NCBI GenBank assembly: GCA_019637395.1
Contig: JAHBVR010000009.1
Location: 124,001 to 188,000, forward strand
Length of the DNA stretch: 64,000 nt
Direction: 5' to 3'
Source: Vulcanimicrobiota bacterium
GTDB taxonomy: Bacteria; Vulcanimicrobiota; Xenobia; Xenobiales; JADMJV01
A program made the position numbers and the translations under genes. The notes below the pieces were generated by a model. The model was given only the letters and a program-made list of their open reading frames with translations, had not been told where the DNA came from and made no database searches. Positions within the stretch are counted from its first letter, which is position 1. Each line of letters begins with the position of its first letter. Of the stretch, positions 1 through 8,850 are shown piece after piece.

Positions 1-2
1 AC

Positions 3-254
3 TTTCACCTGATCCGGCGCCGCCTGCCCGCCCGGTTACCGGGCAAGACCATCTTGACCAATACCATTACCTCTGATGATATCGAAGAACTGCGCTCGCG
101 AGGCGTGGCCACCCTGATCACCACCACCCCGGAGTTCGGCGGGCGTTCCTTTGGAACCAATGTGCTGGAAGCCATGCTGGTGGCGGCGGGGAAGGATTCT
201 GACGAGCTTTTGCGAGATCTCCCGTGGAGGCCGCGAATTCTGTCGCTACAATGA
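3..254 (+). CDS. C-terminal fragment of an unidentified protein
   Basis: The reading frame is open from the window edge to a TGA at 252-254, so this is the last 83 residues of a longer protein. It contains the stretch LITTTPEFGGRSFGTNVLEA. It vaguely recalls proteins annotated as quinate 5-dehydrogenase-like in Deinococcus relatives, but this is a memory-level resemblance only. It ends 20 bases before lysS on the same strand and could be in its operon. The start lies outside the window and no function is assigned. Confidence 0.6.
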   Translation, partial: FHLIRRRLPARLPGKTILTNTITSDDIEELRSRGVATLITTTPEFGGRSFGTNVLEAMLVAAGKDSDELLRDLPWRPRILSLQ

Positions 255-274
255 CCCCTGCATAGGAGTAACTT

Positions 275-1774
275 ATGTCGAACCCCGTTGAGGAAGAAAC
301 TTCTAGCCTGGAAGAGCTGATCGCTCACCGGCGCAAGCATCTGGAGAATCTCCAGGCGGCCGGCCTGAATCCCTGGGGCCAGCGCTACCACCGCGACCGC
401 ACCGCCGACTCCATTCACCAGGAATTTGCCGAGCTCACCTCCGAGCAAGAAGGCCCGGTGGTGACCGTGGCCGGGCGCATCACCGCTCACCGCCACCAGG
501 GCAAGGCCACCTTCATCGACCTGACCGACCTGAGCGGGCGCATCCAGTGCTATTTGCGCAAGAACGATCTCGAAGATAGCTACGAGCTGCTGAACAACCT
601 GGATATCGGTGATTTCCTGGGCGTGACCGGCAAGGTCTTCCGCACCCGCCGCGGCGAGTTGTCGATTCACGTCCAGGAATGGGTTCCGCTTTCCAAGGCG
701 CTCAGGCCGCCGCCCGAAAAATGGCACGGCCTCAAGGATCAGGAAACCAGGTATCGCCAGCGCTACGTGGATCTTTTGTCCTCGGCCGAGGTGCGTAACA
801 CCTTTGTGCTGCGTAGCCGTATCATCAGCGCGATCCGCAATTACCTGGACGGGCTGGGTTTTATGGAGGTGGAAACACCGACCATGGCCAGCCTGGCCGG
901 TGGCGCTTCGGCACGCCCTTTCATGACCCACCACAATGCCCTGGACATGCAGCTCTACATGCGCATCGCCACCGAACTTTACTTAAAGCGCTGTATCGTG
1001 GGCGGCCTGGAGAAAGTCTACGAAATCGGGCGCATCTGGCGCAACGAAGGCATTTCCACCCGCCACAACCCGGAATTCACCATGATGGAGCTCTACGAAG
1101 CCTACTCGGACTTCGAGGGCATGATCGAGATCACCGAGGGCATTTTTGGCCATCTCTGCGATCACGTGCTGGCCTCGGATCAGGTCGAGTTCGGCGGCCA
1201 CACCGTGAATCTACGCCCACCTTTCCGGCGCGCCACCATGGATTCGCTGCTGCGCGAGCACGCCGGGCTGGGCATTCACGAACTGCGCCATCCCGAAACT
1301 TGCTTTACCAAGGCCCGCGAACTCAAGCTGGGCCTGGATCCCAAAACCACCACCGTAGCCCACGCCATCGACAAGATCGTGGATGAAACGGTGCTGCCCC
1401 ACATTATCCAGCCGACTTTCATCACCGATTACCCCATCGAGCTCTCGCCCCTGGCCAAGCGCAAGGCCGGCGATCCGGATCTGACCGATCGGTTTGAACT
1501 CTTTGTGTGTGGTGCGGAAATTGCCAACGCTTTCTCCGAGTTGAATGACCCCGACGACCAGCGCGGGCGCTTCGAGGCCCAGCAGGCCCTCAAGGAGATC
1601 GACGCCGAGGCCCATCCACTGGACGAGGATTTCTTGCTGGCCCTGGAATACGGCATGCCGCCCACGGGAGGCATCGGCATCGGTATCGATCGCCTGATTA
1701 TGCTGCTCACCGGCAAGACCTCGATCCGCGACATCCTGCTCTTCCCGCTCATGCGCCCGCGCGCGGATGCCTGA
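275..1774 (+). CDS. lysS: Lysyl-tRNA synthetase, class II
   Basis: This enzyme charges tRNA-Lys with lysine using ATP in the cytosol. The 499-residue length is normal for the family. An N-terminal OB-fold anticodon-binding region (about residues 60-150) precedes the class II core. Motif 1 lies near residues 196-204 (FMEVETPTM), motif 2 at 256-270 (RNEGISTRHNPEF), and motif 3 near the C-terminus (GIGIGIDRL then FPLMRP). The ATG is preceded by AGGAG at a suitable distance. The 3' end overlaps the alr start by 8 bases, so the two genes are probably co-transcribed. Confidence 0.97.
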   Translation: MSNPVEEETSSLEELIAHRRKHLENLQAAGLNPWGQRYHRDRTADSIHQEFAELTSEQEGPVVTVAGRITAHRHQGKATFIDLTDLSGRIQCYLRKNDLEDSYELLNNLDIGDFLGVTGKVFRTRRGELSIHVQEWVPLSKALRPPPEKWHGLKDQETRYRQRYVDLLSSAEVRNTFVLRSRIISAIRNYLDGLGFMEVETPTMASLAGGASARPFMTHHNALDMQLYMRIATELYLKRCIVGGLEKVYEIGRIWRNEGISTRHNPEFTMMELYEAYSDFEGMIEITEGIFGHLCDHVLASDQVEFGGHTVNLRPPFRRATMDSLLREHAGLGIHELRHPETCFTKARELKLGLDPKTTTVAHAIDKIVDETVLPHIIQPTFITDYPIELSPLAKRKAGDPDLTDRFELFVCGAEIANAFSELNDPDDQRGRFEAQQALKEIDAEAHPLDEDFLLALEYGMPPTGGIGIGIDRLIMLLTGKTSIRDILLFPLMRPRADA

Positions 1775-2963
1775 AGCTCGGGCCTGGATCGAAGTTGATC
1801 TGGGAGCCATCCGCCATAACCTCAAGCGCCTCTCCAAATGGGCGGCGCCGGCCCGTTTTCTGGCGGTGGTCAAATCCGATGCCTACGGCCACGGCATGGA
1901 GGCGGTGGCGCGCGTGGCCGTGGACGAAGGCGCCTGGGGCCTGGCGGTGGTCAACATCGATGAAGGCCTGCGCCTGCGCGCGGCCGGTTTTGCCTGTCCG
2001 GTGGTCATTGTCGGACCGATTTTCGGCTTTGAGCTGAGGGCGGCGCTGCAGGCCAAGCTGAGCCTGCCCGTCTACAGCCAGGAAGGGCTCCAGGAGGTGG
2101 CCGAGGCCGCTCAGGCCGCCGGAGTTGCCGCCCGGGTGCACATCAAGTTCGACACCGGACTGGGACGGTTGGCGCTACCCTACGACCAGGCCCATGAGTT
2201 TCTCGGCCAGGTGCGGGACACTCCCGGCCTGCACATCGAAGGCCTCTACAGCCACCTGGCTGATGCTGAGGGACTGGATCAACGCTACACCCTGCAGCAG
2301 TTCACTCGTTTTCAGGAAGTGCAGCAAGTGGCGTCCGCCCTGGGCCTCCAGCCCGAAATCGCCCACCTCTCGGCCTCGGCCGCCAGCATGTTACTGCAAC
2401 CAGCCCGGCTGGACGCGGTGCGCCTGGGCATCGCCATGTACGGCCTGTGGCCGGCCGAAGAGACCCGCCTGCTGCTGCTCTCGCGCGGCCACAATCTCTT
2501 TCAAGAACTCAACCTGCATTTCCAGTCGGGCCTGACACCCCAACTGGACGATCTGCTGCAGCCGGCGCTGTCCTATAAAACGCGCATTGCCCAGCTCAAA
2601 AAGGTCCCGGCTGACAGTTCCATCGGCTATGGCTGCACTTTCGTGACCCAACGTCCGACCACTCTGGCGGTTTTGCCGGTGGGTTATTATGAGGGGTATG
2701 ATCGCCATCTTTCCAATTGCGGGGAAGTGTTGGTGCGTGGCCGGCGGGCCCGCGTGCTGGGGCGGGTGTGTATGAACGTGGTCACGGTGGACGTGACCGA
2801 TATTCCCGAAGTCTGCCTGGAGGATGAAGTGGTGCTGCTGGGCCGCCAGGGCAGCAATCAGGTGAGCGCCGAGGAATGGGCCCGGCGCATCGGCACCATC
2901 AACTACGAAGTGGTTACCCGCCTGCCCGCCCACCTGCCCCGGGTGTACCAGGGCGTGGTATAA
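1767..2963 (+). CDS. alr: Alanine racemase
   Basis: This PLP enzyme converts L-alanine to D-alanine for peptidoglycan. The 398-residue chain begins with the PLP-site motif VVKSDAYGHG (Lys36 should carry PLP). The second catalytic base is Tyr288 in SIGYGCTF. The segment at about residues 232-268 between the barrel and the C-terminal domain is longer than I expect for typical homologues. The family's CMD motif reads CMN here. The gene overlaps lysS by 8 bases and has no clear ribosome binding site, so it is probably translated by coupling. A D-alanine supply gene fits the cell-wall genes at 5.5-11.7 kb. Confidence 0.95.
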   Translation: MPEARAWIEVDLGAIRHNLKRLSKWAAPARFLAVVKSDAYGHGMEAVARVAVDEGAWGLAVVNIDEGLRLRAAGFACPVVIVGPIFGFELRAALQAKLSLPVYSQEGLQEVAEAAQAAGVAARVHIKFDTGLGRLALPYDQAHEFLGQVRDTPGLHIEGLYSHLADAEGLDQRYTLQQFTRFQEVQQVASALGLQPEIAHLSASAASMLLQPARLDAVRLGIAMYGLWPAEETRLLLLSRGHNLFQELNLHFQSGLTPQLDDLLQPALSYKTRIAQLKKVPADSSIGYGCTFVTQRPTTLAVLPVGYYEGYDRHLSNCGEVLVRGRRARVLGRVCMNVVTVDVTDIPEVCLEDEVVLLGRQGSNQVSAEEWARRIGTINYEVVTRLPAHLPRVYQGVV

Positions 2964-2971
2964 TCGGAGTC

Positions 2972-3508
2972 ATGGAACTCGCCCAACCACATCTCTTTAC
3001 ACGCCAAGATTATCGAAAGATGATTGACACCGGCATTTTACCGGAAGGTTCGCGCGTCGAATTCATTGAGGGAGAAATTCTCGATTTGGCCGCCTCAAAT
3101 AAGCCTCGTGCCTACGCCACCACCCGGCTCAACAAGATTCTGGTGGAGCGCTACAGCCACGGCTACTGCGTCCGGCCTCAATGCCCGGTGGTAATCGGCG
3201 ACCATAGCGAGCCGGAACCGGACTTCGCGGTGGTCACCGAGTCCCAGTTGGTGGACAGCCCCGACCATCCCACCGAAGCCATTCTGCTGGTGGAGGTGTC
3301 CGACAGCAGCCTGGCCTTCGACCGCATCAAAAAGGCCCGACTTTACGGACGGGCCGGCTTTCCCGAATATTGGATCGTGAATCTGCGCGAGCGCAGCCTG
3401 ATTGTACATAAACAGCCCTATGAAAACGGCTATCAAGAGATCACCACCTACCTGGAAAGCGACGCCGGCGCTCCTTTACCCCTGGCCGACATTTTTCTCC
3501 CTCAATGA
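2972..3508 (+). CDS. Uma2-family (PD-(D/E)XK nuclease-fold) protein
   Basis: The product has 178 residues. The family (formerly DUF820) has a restriction-endonuclease-like fold and no settled role. Visible core residues are PEPDFAVV, then LVEVSDSS, then KKARLYGRAGFPEYW, which supply the Asp, Glu and Lys of the fold. The start at 2972 is chosen because family members begin with a short lead into an LLPEGxRVELIEGE-like segment, seen here as ILPEGSRVEFIEGE, and CGGAG sits just upstream. The frame is open further upstream, but only inside alr. The TGA overlaps the next gene's ATG. Confidence 0.88.
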   Translation: MELAQPHLFTRQDYRKMIDTGILPEGSRVEFIEGEILDLAASNKPRAYATTRLNKILVERYSHGYCVRPQCPVVIGDHSEPEPDFAVVTESQLVDSPDHPTEAILLVEVSDSSLAFDRIKKARLYGRAGFPEYWIVNLRERSLIVHKQPYENGYQEITTYLESDAGAPLPLADIFLPQ

Positions 3509-4227
3509 ATCGATCCATGCGCAAGCGCCTGCAGCGCCTGGTCGAGTCCAGGGGCCCGGCCATTCGCCGGGATACCCCCCAGAACGAGCTGGTGGATACC
3601 GTCTATCAGCGCCAGTACGCGCGCACACTGGAGATTCTGCAACTGCCTGAGGAGCCGGCCTTAAAGGCCATACGCCTGTGCCACAGTGTACACGCAGCCA
3701 GCGAGCAGGCCTGGGAACTGGGGCGCCAGGTGTTCCAGCCCAAGATCGACTGCCGGGCCGGCTGCGCCTTCTGCTGCCATATGGCGGTGCGCGTGCACAT
3801 TCTGGATGCCGTCGGGGCCGCCGCCCCGGTGCTGTCCAGGCCCCTGGACTACCGGTTGGAAAGCCGGCGTCGCGAAGACCTGGCCCGAGTGTTCCAACCC
3901 TGCCCGCTGCTGGTGGACGGCCAATGCTCCATTTACGCTCAGCGTCCGGTGATCTGCCGTGGTTACCACTCCCGGGAAGTGGCCATGTGTGAAGAGCGCT
4001 TTGACCGCCAGGATGCGGACCTGGGCATCCCCATGAGCCTGGAACTCTACGGCCTGACCGGAATGCCCCAGATGGCCACCCTCAACATCCTTACCGAGCT
4101 GGGCATCGATTGCCGCCCGGTGGTGCTGGGACTGGCCGTCAGTGCTCTGCAGCAAAACTTCGAGGGAATGGTGGCCGACTGGCTGGACGGCGGCCGGGCC
4201 TTCGAAGAAGTCACGGTGGTGGTGTAA
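3505..4227 (+). CDS. YkgJ-family cysteine-cluster protein
   Basis: The product has 240 residues. It carries the YkgJ/UPF0153 pattern of a Cys cluster followed by further spaced cysteines: C83, C87, C90 and C91 (CRAGCAFCC), then C133, C141 and C151 in the CPLLVDGQCSIY and RPVICRGYH stretches. These probably bind zinc or an Fe-S cluster, but the family function is unknown. Translation overlaps the Uma2-like gene by ATGA, so the two are coupled. No membrane segment or signal peptide is seen. Confidence 0.88.
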   Translation: MNRSMRKRLQRLVESRGPAIRRDTPQNELVDTVYQRQYARTLEILQLPEEPALKAIRLCHSVHAASEQAWELGRQVFQPKIDCRAGCAFCCHMAVRVHILDAVGAAAPVLSRPLDYRLESRRREDLARVFQPCPLLVDGQCSIYAQRPVICRGYHSREVAMCEERFDRQDADLGIPMSLELYGLTGMPQMATLNILTELGIDCRPVVLGLAVSALQQNFEGMVADWLDGGRAFEEVTVVV

Positions 4228-4284
4228 AAATACTATCTCTGTTTGTAGTGGGCTTCATAGACATGCCTGGCCTAAGATAAGCAG

Positions 4285-5487
4285 ATGACACGTCAAGCCA
4301 ATCTGGGCCTGTTGACCCTGGCCCTTTCTTTCATCGCCCTGGGAACGGTGGGACCGTTTGCGTTGATCCTGTTGGGCGTCTTGTTCGCACTGCTCGGTGC
4401 TGGCGGCGGACAAGCCATGGGAGCGGCCATGGCCAGCATGATGGCCATGGTCTTCATCATTTGGATTCTGCTGATCCTGGCTTTTGTCGGACAGATCATG
4501 TGCTTCTTCACCCCCCTCTCCCAGGAAACCAAGACGAAACTGGGCGTCTGCATGGGACTGAGTCTGTTGCAGTTGGTGATGGGCGGTGGAATCGTCGGAT
4601 CCATCATGAGTCTGGTGGGACTGCTCGCTTACCTGGCGTTCCTCTACGGGCTGTGCCAGGACCTGGAAGCGCCTGAACTGGCGAGTCGCTTCAATTCCGC
4701 CGCCGGCTTCGGATTGATCTCCCTGGTCAGCTGTATCATGGCGCCGTTTTCGGCCTTCTTATCCCCCGGACTGGTGCTGATTTTCCTCATCAGCGCCTTC
4801 CTTTTCGGAGCTCTGGCCTTCGCCCGCTACGCTCAGACCATCGTCTCGCTGGCTCAGCGGGCCAACCAGTTGCGCCTGCAGGGCATCGACCTCAACCCCG
4901 GGGAACTCTCCGGACCCGGCTTCAGCCGATTCGAAGAAGAAGTTCCGGCCAAACCGGCTCGGCCTCCCTTTCACATGGAATGGTGCGGACTGATTCAACT
5001 TCCACCCGATCTTTCCGGCCCGCATGAAGCCACCCGGGTGGGCGACACCGAAAAAGTAGCCGCCATGCTACGCCCGGGCCAAGCCGATCTGAAAGGGCCC
5101 AACGGAATGACGCCTTTGCACGTGGCCGCCATCTCGGGGGTTATGCAAGTAGCCGACATGCTCTTGAAAAAGGGCGCCAACGTGGACGCACCTTGCGACG
5201 GCGGGCTGACCGCACTGTACTTTGCCATCCAGAACAACAATAACAACATGGTCGGACTGCTCTTGATGCGTGGAGCCAGCCTGTCCACCCGTAACGAGCA
5301 AGGGCGGACTCCGCTACACTGGGCCTGCGCCGTGGCCAGCGACCGGTTGGAAGGCCAGGCGCGCGTCCGCATGGTGCAGATGCTGCTCAGTAAAGGAGCG
5401 GATCCGCAAGCCCAAGACAACGACGGCTGCACGCCAGCCCAGTTAGCCGAAAAGGCCGGCCACCACGAGGTAGCGGCGGCTCTCTAA
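4285..5487 (+). CDS. Membrane protein with C-terminal ankyrin repeats
   Basis: The product has 400 residues in two parts. Residues about 1-190 are very hydrophobic, with four or five likely membrane spans containing small-residue runs (GAGGGQAMGAAMASM). Residues about 240-400 form three to four ankyrin repeats, recognised by NGMTPLHVAAISG, ADMLLKKGANVDAP, GRTPLHWACAV and MLLSKGADPQAQ. The layout suggests a membrane anchor presenting a cytoplasmic protein-binding scaffold. The partner is unknown. The gene converges on rodA and its TAA overlaps rodA's stop codon, so no terminator fits between them. Confidence 0.85.
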   Translation: MTRQANLGLLTLALSFIALGTVGPFALILLGVLFALLGAGGGQAMGAAMASMMAMVFIIWILLILAFVGQIMCFFTPLSQETKTKLGVCMGLSLLQLVMGGGIVGSIMSLVGLLAYLAFLYGLCQDLEAPELASRFNSAAGFGLISLVSCIMAPFSAFLSPGLVLIFLISAFLFGALAFARYAQTIVSLAQRANQLRLQGIDLNPGELSGPGFSRFEEEVPAKPARPPFHMEWCGLIQLPPDLSGPHEATRVGDTEKVAAMLRPGQADLKGPNGMTPLHVAAISGVMQVADMLLKKGANVDAPCDGGLTALYFAIQNNNNNMVGLLLMRGASLSTRNEQGRTPLHWACAVASDRLEGQARVRMVQMLLSKGADPQAQDNDGCTPAQLAEKAGHHEVAAAL

Positions 5488-6578
5488 TCGAGCGCCTCGG
5501 GTTCGGTCTTCTTCAGCAGGTCTTGTAACTTGGGCACCGTGTCGTCGGCCTGGGCCGCTCCCATGATCAGGCCGATACCGGCCAGATTGATGAGCATGGC
5601 GCTGCCGCCATAGGTACAGAAGGGGAGCGGAATGCCCACCACCGGGGCCAGTCCCACCGTCATGCTGAGGTTTACCAGGCCCTGAAAGCCCAACAGGGTG
5701 CATACGCCACTGCACACCAGGGACTCATAACGGTCGCGACAGGTCCAACTGACTCGCAGCAGTTGCACCGCCAGTAAGGCCCCCAGAGCCAACAGGCCCC
5801 AGGCCCCAAACAGGCCTAACTCCTCACCGATGACGGAAAAGACGAAGTCGGTCCAGTTCTCGGGCACGAAGCCGTTCTGGCTGAGTGCTCCCTGGCCCAG
5901 GCCTTGCCCAACCCAACCCCCGGACCCTATCGCGAGCTGAGACTGGGTAATATGGTAACCCAGGCCGCGCGGGTCGGTCTCGGGATGCAAAAAAATCAAC
6001 AGCCGATTCTTCTGATAATCGTGGAGCACGAAAGGGGCCAGCGCGGCCCCTCCACCGATCAGAGCGAAAAGACCCAGGGAGGGAGCGCCGGCCACCCAGC
6101 TCATGCCGACAAAAATGGCTCCCAACACCAGAGCTGTGCCCAGGTCCGGCTGCTTGGCAATCAAGGCGAAGAGGAGTCCGGTACAGGCCCCGGCGCTCAG
6201 GAATGCCTTCCAGCCGGGTGTGCGCCCTTGATAAACGCGAGCCAAGATCAAAATCAAAGCCAGCTTGGCAAACTCCGAGGGTTGCCAGTTGCCTAAAGGT
6301 CCCAGAGCCAGCCAACGTTGCGAGCCATTGACGGTCTGACCGATGCCCGGTAAGAGCACCAGCAGCAAGGCCGCGGCCGAGGCGAAATAGTAGGGCACGG
6401 CCAGCGGGCGGACGGCCAGGGGACGGCTGCGGGAACACAAACCCAGCAAAGCCAGCCCAATGATGATGTGGCCGAGCTGGCGCGAGCCTTCGCCGGCCCA
6501 GCCGGCCGACGACCAGACGGCCAGCCAGCCCACCGTGAGCAGCCCCAGCAAAGAGCAAACGACGGCGCGCGGGCTCAT
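5484..6578 (-). CDS. rodA: Rod-shape glycosyltransferase RodA (SEDS family)
   Basis: RodA is the SEDS polymerase that extends glycan strands in the elongasome with PBP2. The 364-residue product has about ten membrane segments. Family signatures are ANGSQRW-like VNGSQRWLALG, QPSEFAKLA, KQPDLGTALVL, PRGLGYHITQSQLAIGSGG and TDFVFSVIGEELGLFG. The ATG at 6578 is chosen because it overlaps the stop of mrdA (ATGA). The longer upstream frame lies inside mrdA. It is the last gene of the mre operon, and its stop overlaps the converging ankyrin gene. Confidence 0.95.
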   Translation of the reverse strand: MSPRAVVCSLLGLLTVGWLAVWSSAGWAGEGSRQLGHIIIGLALLGLCSRSRPLAVRPLAVPYYFASAAALLLVLLPGIGQTVNGSQRWLALGPLGNWQPSEFAKLALILILARVYQGRTPGWKAFLSAGACTGLLFALIAKQPDLGTALVLGAIFVGMSWVAGAPSLGLFALIGGGAALAPFVLHDYQKNRLLIFLHPETDPRGLGYHITQSQLAIGSGGWVGQGLGQGALSQNGFVPENWTDFVFSVIGEELGLFGAWGLLALGALLAVQLLRVSWTCRDRYESLVCSGVCTLLGFQGLVNLSMTVGLAPVVGIPLPFCTYGGSAMLINLAGIGLIMGAAQADDTVPKLQDLLKKTEPEALD

Positions 6579-8419
6579 CGGACCCCCCTGCTCGGGGCAT
6601 ACAAGTAGTCGTATATTTTGCGTGCCACCGGGGCACAGCGGCCACCACCGTAACCGCCCGACTTCTCGCACATGACCACCACCACAATCTCGGGATGCTC
6701 ATAGGGAGCGAAGGAAACGAACCAGGTGTGATTGCGCCCGTGCACATTCTCGCTGTTGGGCATATTCTCCACCGTGCCGGTCTTGCCGGCTACATGCACA
6801 TACTCCGAGTTACAGGCGCCGCCCGTGCCATAGAGTACCGCGCCGCGCATGCCCTGACGCACGGCCGCCCACAGATTGGGCGGCAATTTGAGCCGGCGCA
6901 CCGGTTTGAAGCCGGGCCGGGCCATCACCCGTCCCTGGTAGGAAACGACTTGCCGCACCAGGTGGGGTTGAACGATCTTGCCACCGTTGGCCACCGCCGC
7001 GGTCACCACCGCCATCTGGATGGGAGTAACCAGCAAGAATCCCTGGCCGATGGAAAAGTTGACGGTGTCGCCTTCGTACCATTTGTCGCCGACATACTTC
7101 CACTTCCAGTCGGGCGTCGGGCAAATTCCCTCGGACTCTCCCGGCAAGTCAATACCGGTCGTGTGACCCAGGCCCATACTCCGGGCATGCTTGGATAAGC
7201 GTTCCACGCCCAGTTTGACACCCAGCATGTAGTAGACCACATCGCACGAATGAGCCAGCGAGCCCTCAAACCCGATCGAGCCATGCCCCGAGGTTACAAA
7301 GCAGTTGGCCCCCGCGTAGCTGCCCCCGCAGTAGAAAACCGAGCCGGCCGAGCACAGACCATGACGGAGGGCGGCGCTGCTGGTGACCAACTTGTAAGTG
7401 GAGCCAGGCGAGGCAATGGTCTGGATGGCGCGATGCAGCAGCGGCAGCCCCCGCTGGTTGAGCAATTGGGTGTATTCTTTCTGCGTGATGCCGCGGGCAA
7501 AAGGCCGCGGATCATACTGGGGCAAGCTCACCAGCGCCCGGACGGCGCCGGTCTGCGCTTCCATGACCACCACCGAGCCGCCGGAAAATTCCTGATTCTC
7601 TTTGCGCAGCTCATCCAGCATTTCTTGCAGCGAATTTTCGGCCACCTTCTGCAGCTCCCAGTCCAGAGCCAGGTGCAAATCGCAACCCGGTTTGGGCGGA
7701 CGCACTTCGGTGGTTTTAACGGTGCGCCCCAACGCATCAATGGAAATCTTCGAGACCCCTTTATAACCCTTTAACCAGCCGTCGTAGGTGCGCTCCAGGC
7801 CTTCTTTACCGATACGGTCCAGGCTCATGTAGCCTTTGGGACGCAACGCCTTGAGCTCTTCGGCGGTGATTTCACCCATGTAGCCCAGGCTGTGGGTAGC
7901 GTGCAGGCCGGCGGCAAAGCGGCGGCGTTCGCGGATCACCAGACGCAAGCCCTTGAACTGGGGCAACAGCTTGGTGCTGGCCACCACCTGGGGCGTGGTG
8001 AGCGCCCGGGCAAACACAAAGGGCTCCAGCGGCCCGGCCTTCAAGGCCTTCTCAAGGCGTGCCTTGAGTTTGTGCGGGGCCTGACCGGTGGCCGCAGCCA
8101 ACCACTGCAGATGCTTCCGATCGTGGGGAACCTCGAAGGGAATACCCTCCAACTGAAAATCCGGCTCGTTGGTCACCAGCAGTTTACCGTGACGGTCCCA
8201 GATACGCCCGCGTGGGGCGGTTTTGTATTCGGTGAAGACCGAATTAGACTGAGCCTTGTGCAGCAACGCACGGTGCCGCAGCACTTGCAACTGATAAAAG
8301 CGGCCGCCCAGGATGAGCATGACCAGGCTACCCAGGGCGGCCAGGCTCATCAGGCGCCTGCGACCGCCGACTCCCAGACCGGTTTCTTCCGCCCCCCCAG
8401 GCCCCCCCATTTTCACCAT
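6575..8419 (-). CDS. mrdA: Penicillin-binding protein 2, elongasome transpeptidase
   Basis: This enzyme crosslinks peptidoglycan for cell elongation and is RodA's partner. The product has 614 residues. There is one N-terminal membrane anchor (about 22-44), a pedestal beginning TAPRGRIWDRHG (67-78), and a transpeptidase domain. Active-site motifs are SxxK at S340-K343 (SPGSTYK), SxD at 391-393 (SCD, as the SxD form in E. coli PBP2) and KTGT at 546-549. The ATG at 8419 overlaps the end of mreD by 7 bases. A far longer open frame exists upstream but lies inside mreD. Confidence 0.95.
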   Translation of the reverse strand: MVKMGGPGGAEETGLGVGGRRRLMSLAALGSLVMLILGGRFYQLQVLRHRALLHKAQSNSVFTEYKTAPRGRIWDRHGKLLVTNEPDFQLEGIPFEVPHDRKHLQWLAAATGQAPHKLKARLEKALKAGPLEPFVFARALTTPQVVASTKLLPQFKGLRLVIRERRRFAAGLHATHSLGYMGEITAEELKALRPKGYMSLDRIGKEGLERTYDGWLKGYKGVSKISIDALGRTVKTTEVRPPKPGCDLHLALDWELQKVAENSLQEMLDELRKENQEFSGGSVVVMEAQTGAVRALVSLPQYDPRPFARGITQKEYTQLLNQRGLPLLHRAIQTIASPGSTYKLVTSSAALRHGLCSAGSVFYCGGSYAGANCFVTSGHGSIGFEGSLAHSCDVVYYMLGVKLGVERLSKHARSMGLGHTTGIDLPGESEGICPTPDWKWKYVGDKWYEGDTVNFSIGQGFLLVTPIQMAVVTAAVANGGKIVQPHLVRQVVSYQGRVMARPGFKPVRRLKLPPNLWAAVRQGMRGAVLYGTGGACNSEYVHVAGKTGTVENMPNSENVHGRNHTWFVSFAPYEHPEIVVVVMCEKSGGYGGGRCAPVARKIYDYLYAPSRGVR

Positions 8420-8850
8420 TCTCGCCAGGGAAAGAGAAAGCTCGCCACCCAGAAGAGGCCGGCACTGAGCAGAGCAAAGCTCCACCAGGTAACCAATAAG
8501 GTCTGGCCGATCATCCAGGGACTGTAGCCGCTCAAGAGCAACTGCAGGGTCAGAGCCAGAGCGCTCAGCACCCCGCCCAGCACCAGCCGCTGGCTGGGGC
8601 TGAGCACCGGACGGCGCTCCACCACGTAGCCGGCCAGACAACCCACCAGCAAGGGGGGGAGCAGCATGCTGGGCAGCATAGCCCCGCAGGGCACCGAGCC
8701 CCACAAACCGGCCCAGCAGCCGGTCAGACTGGCGCCGGTCAAACCGTAGCGCCAGGCCGCCAGCAGCACCAGGCCGAGACTGAGGGCCGCGTAATGCGCT
8801 GAACAGAAGATGGCCAGCAGGGGAAAAGCGAGGGTCAACAGTCCGCTCAC
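8413..8850 (-). CDS. mreD: MreD-like rod-shape membrane protein
   Basis: The product is a very hydrophobic protein of 145 residues with about five membrane segments. Sequence identity to MreD is not obvious by eye, since the family is poorly conserved. The call rests on length, hydrophobicity and its exact position between mreC and the PBP2 gene. It contains a GxLxGxxAGLxG-like run (TGASLTGCWAGLWG) resembling the MreD/ECF transporter-like fold. It overlaps both neighbours (4 and 7 bases), which implies translational coupling. Confidence 0.8.
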   Translation of the reverse strand: MSGLLTLAFPLLAIFCSAHYAALSLGLVLLAAWRYGLTGASLTGCWAGLWGSVPCGAMLPSMLLPPLLVGCLAGYVVERRPVLSPSQRLVLGGVLSALALTLQLLLSGYSPWMIGQTLLVTWWSFALLSAGLFWVASFLFPWREW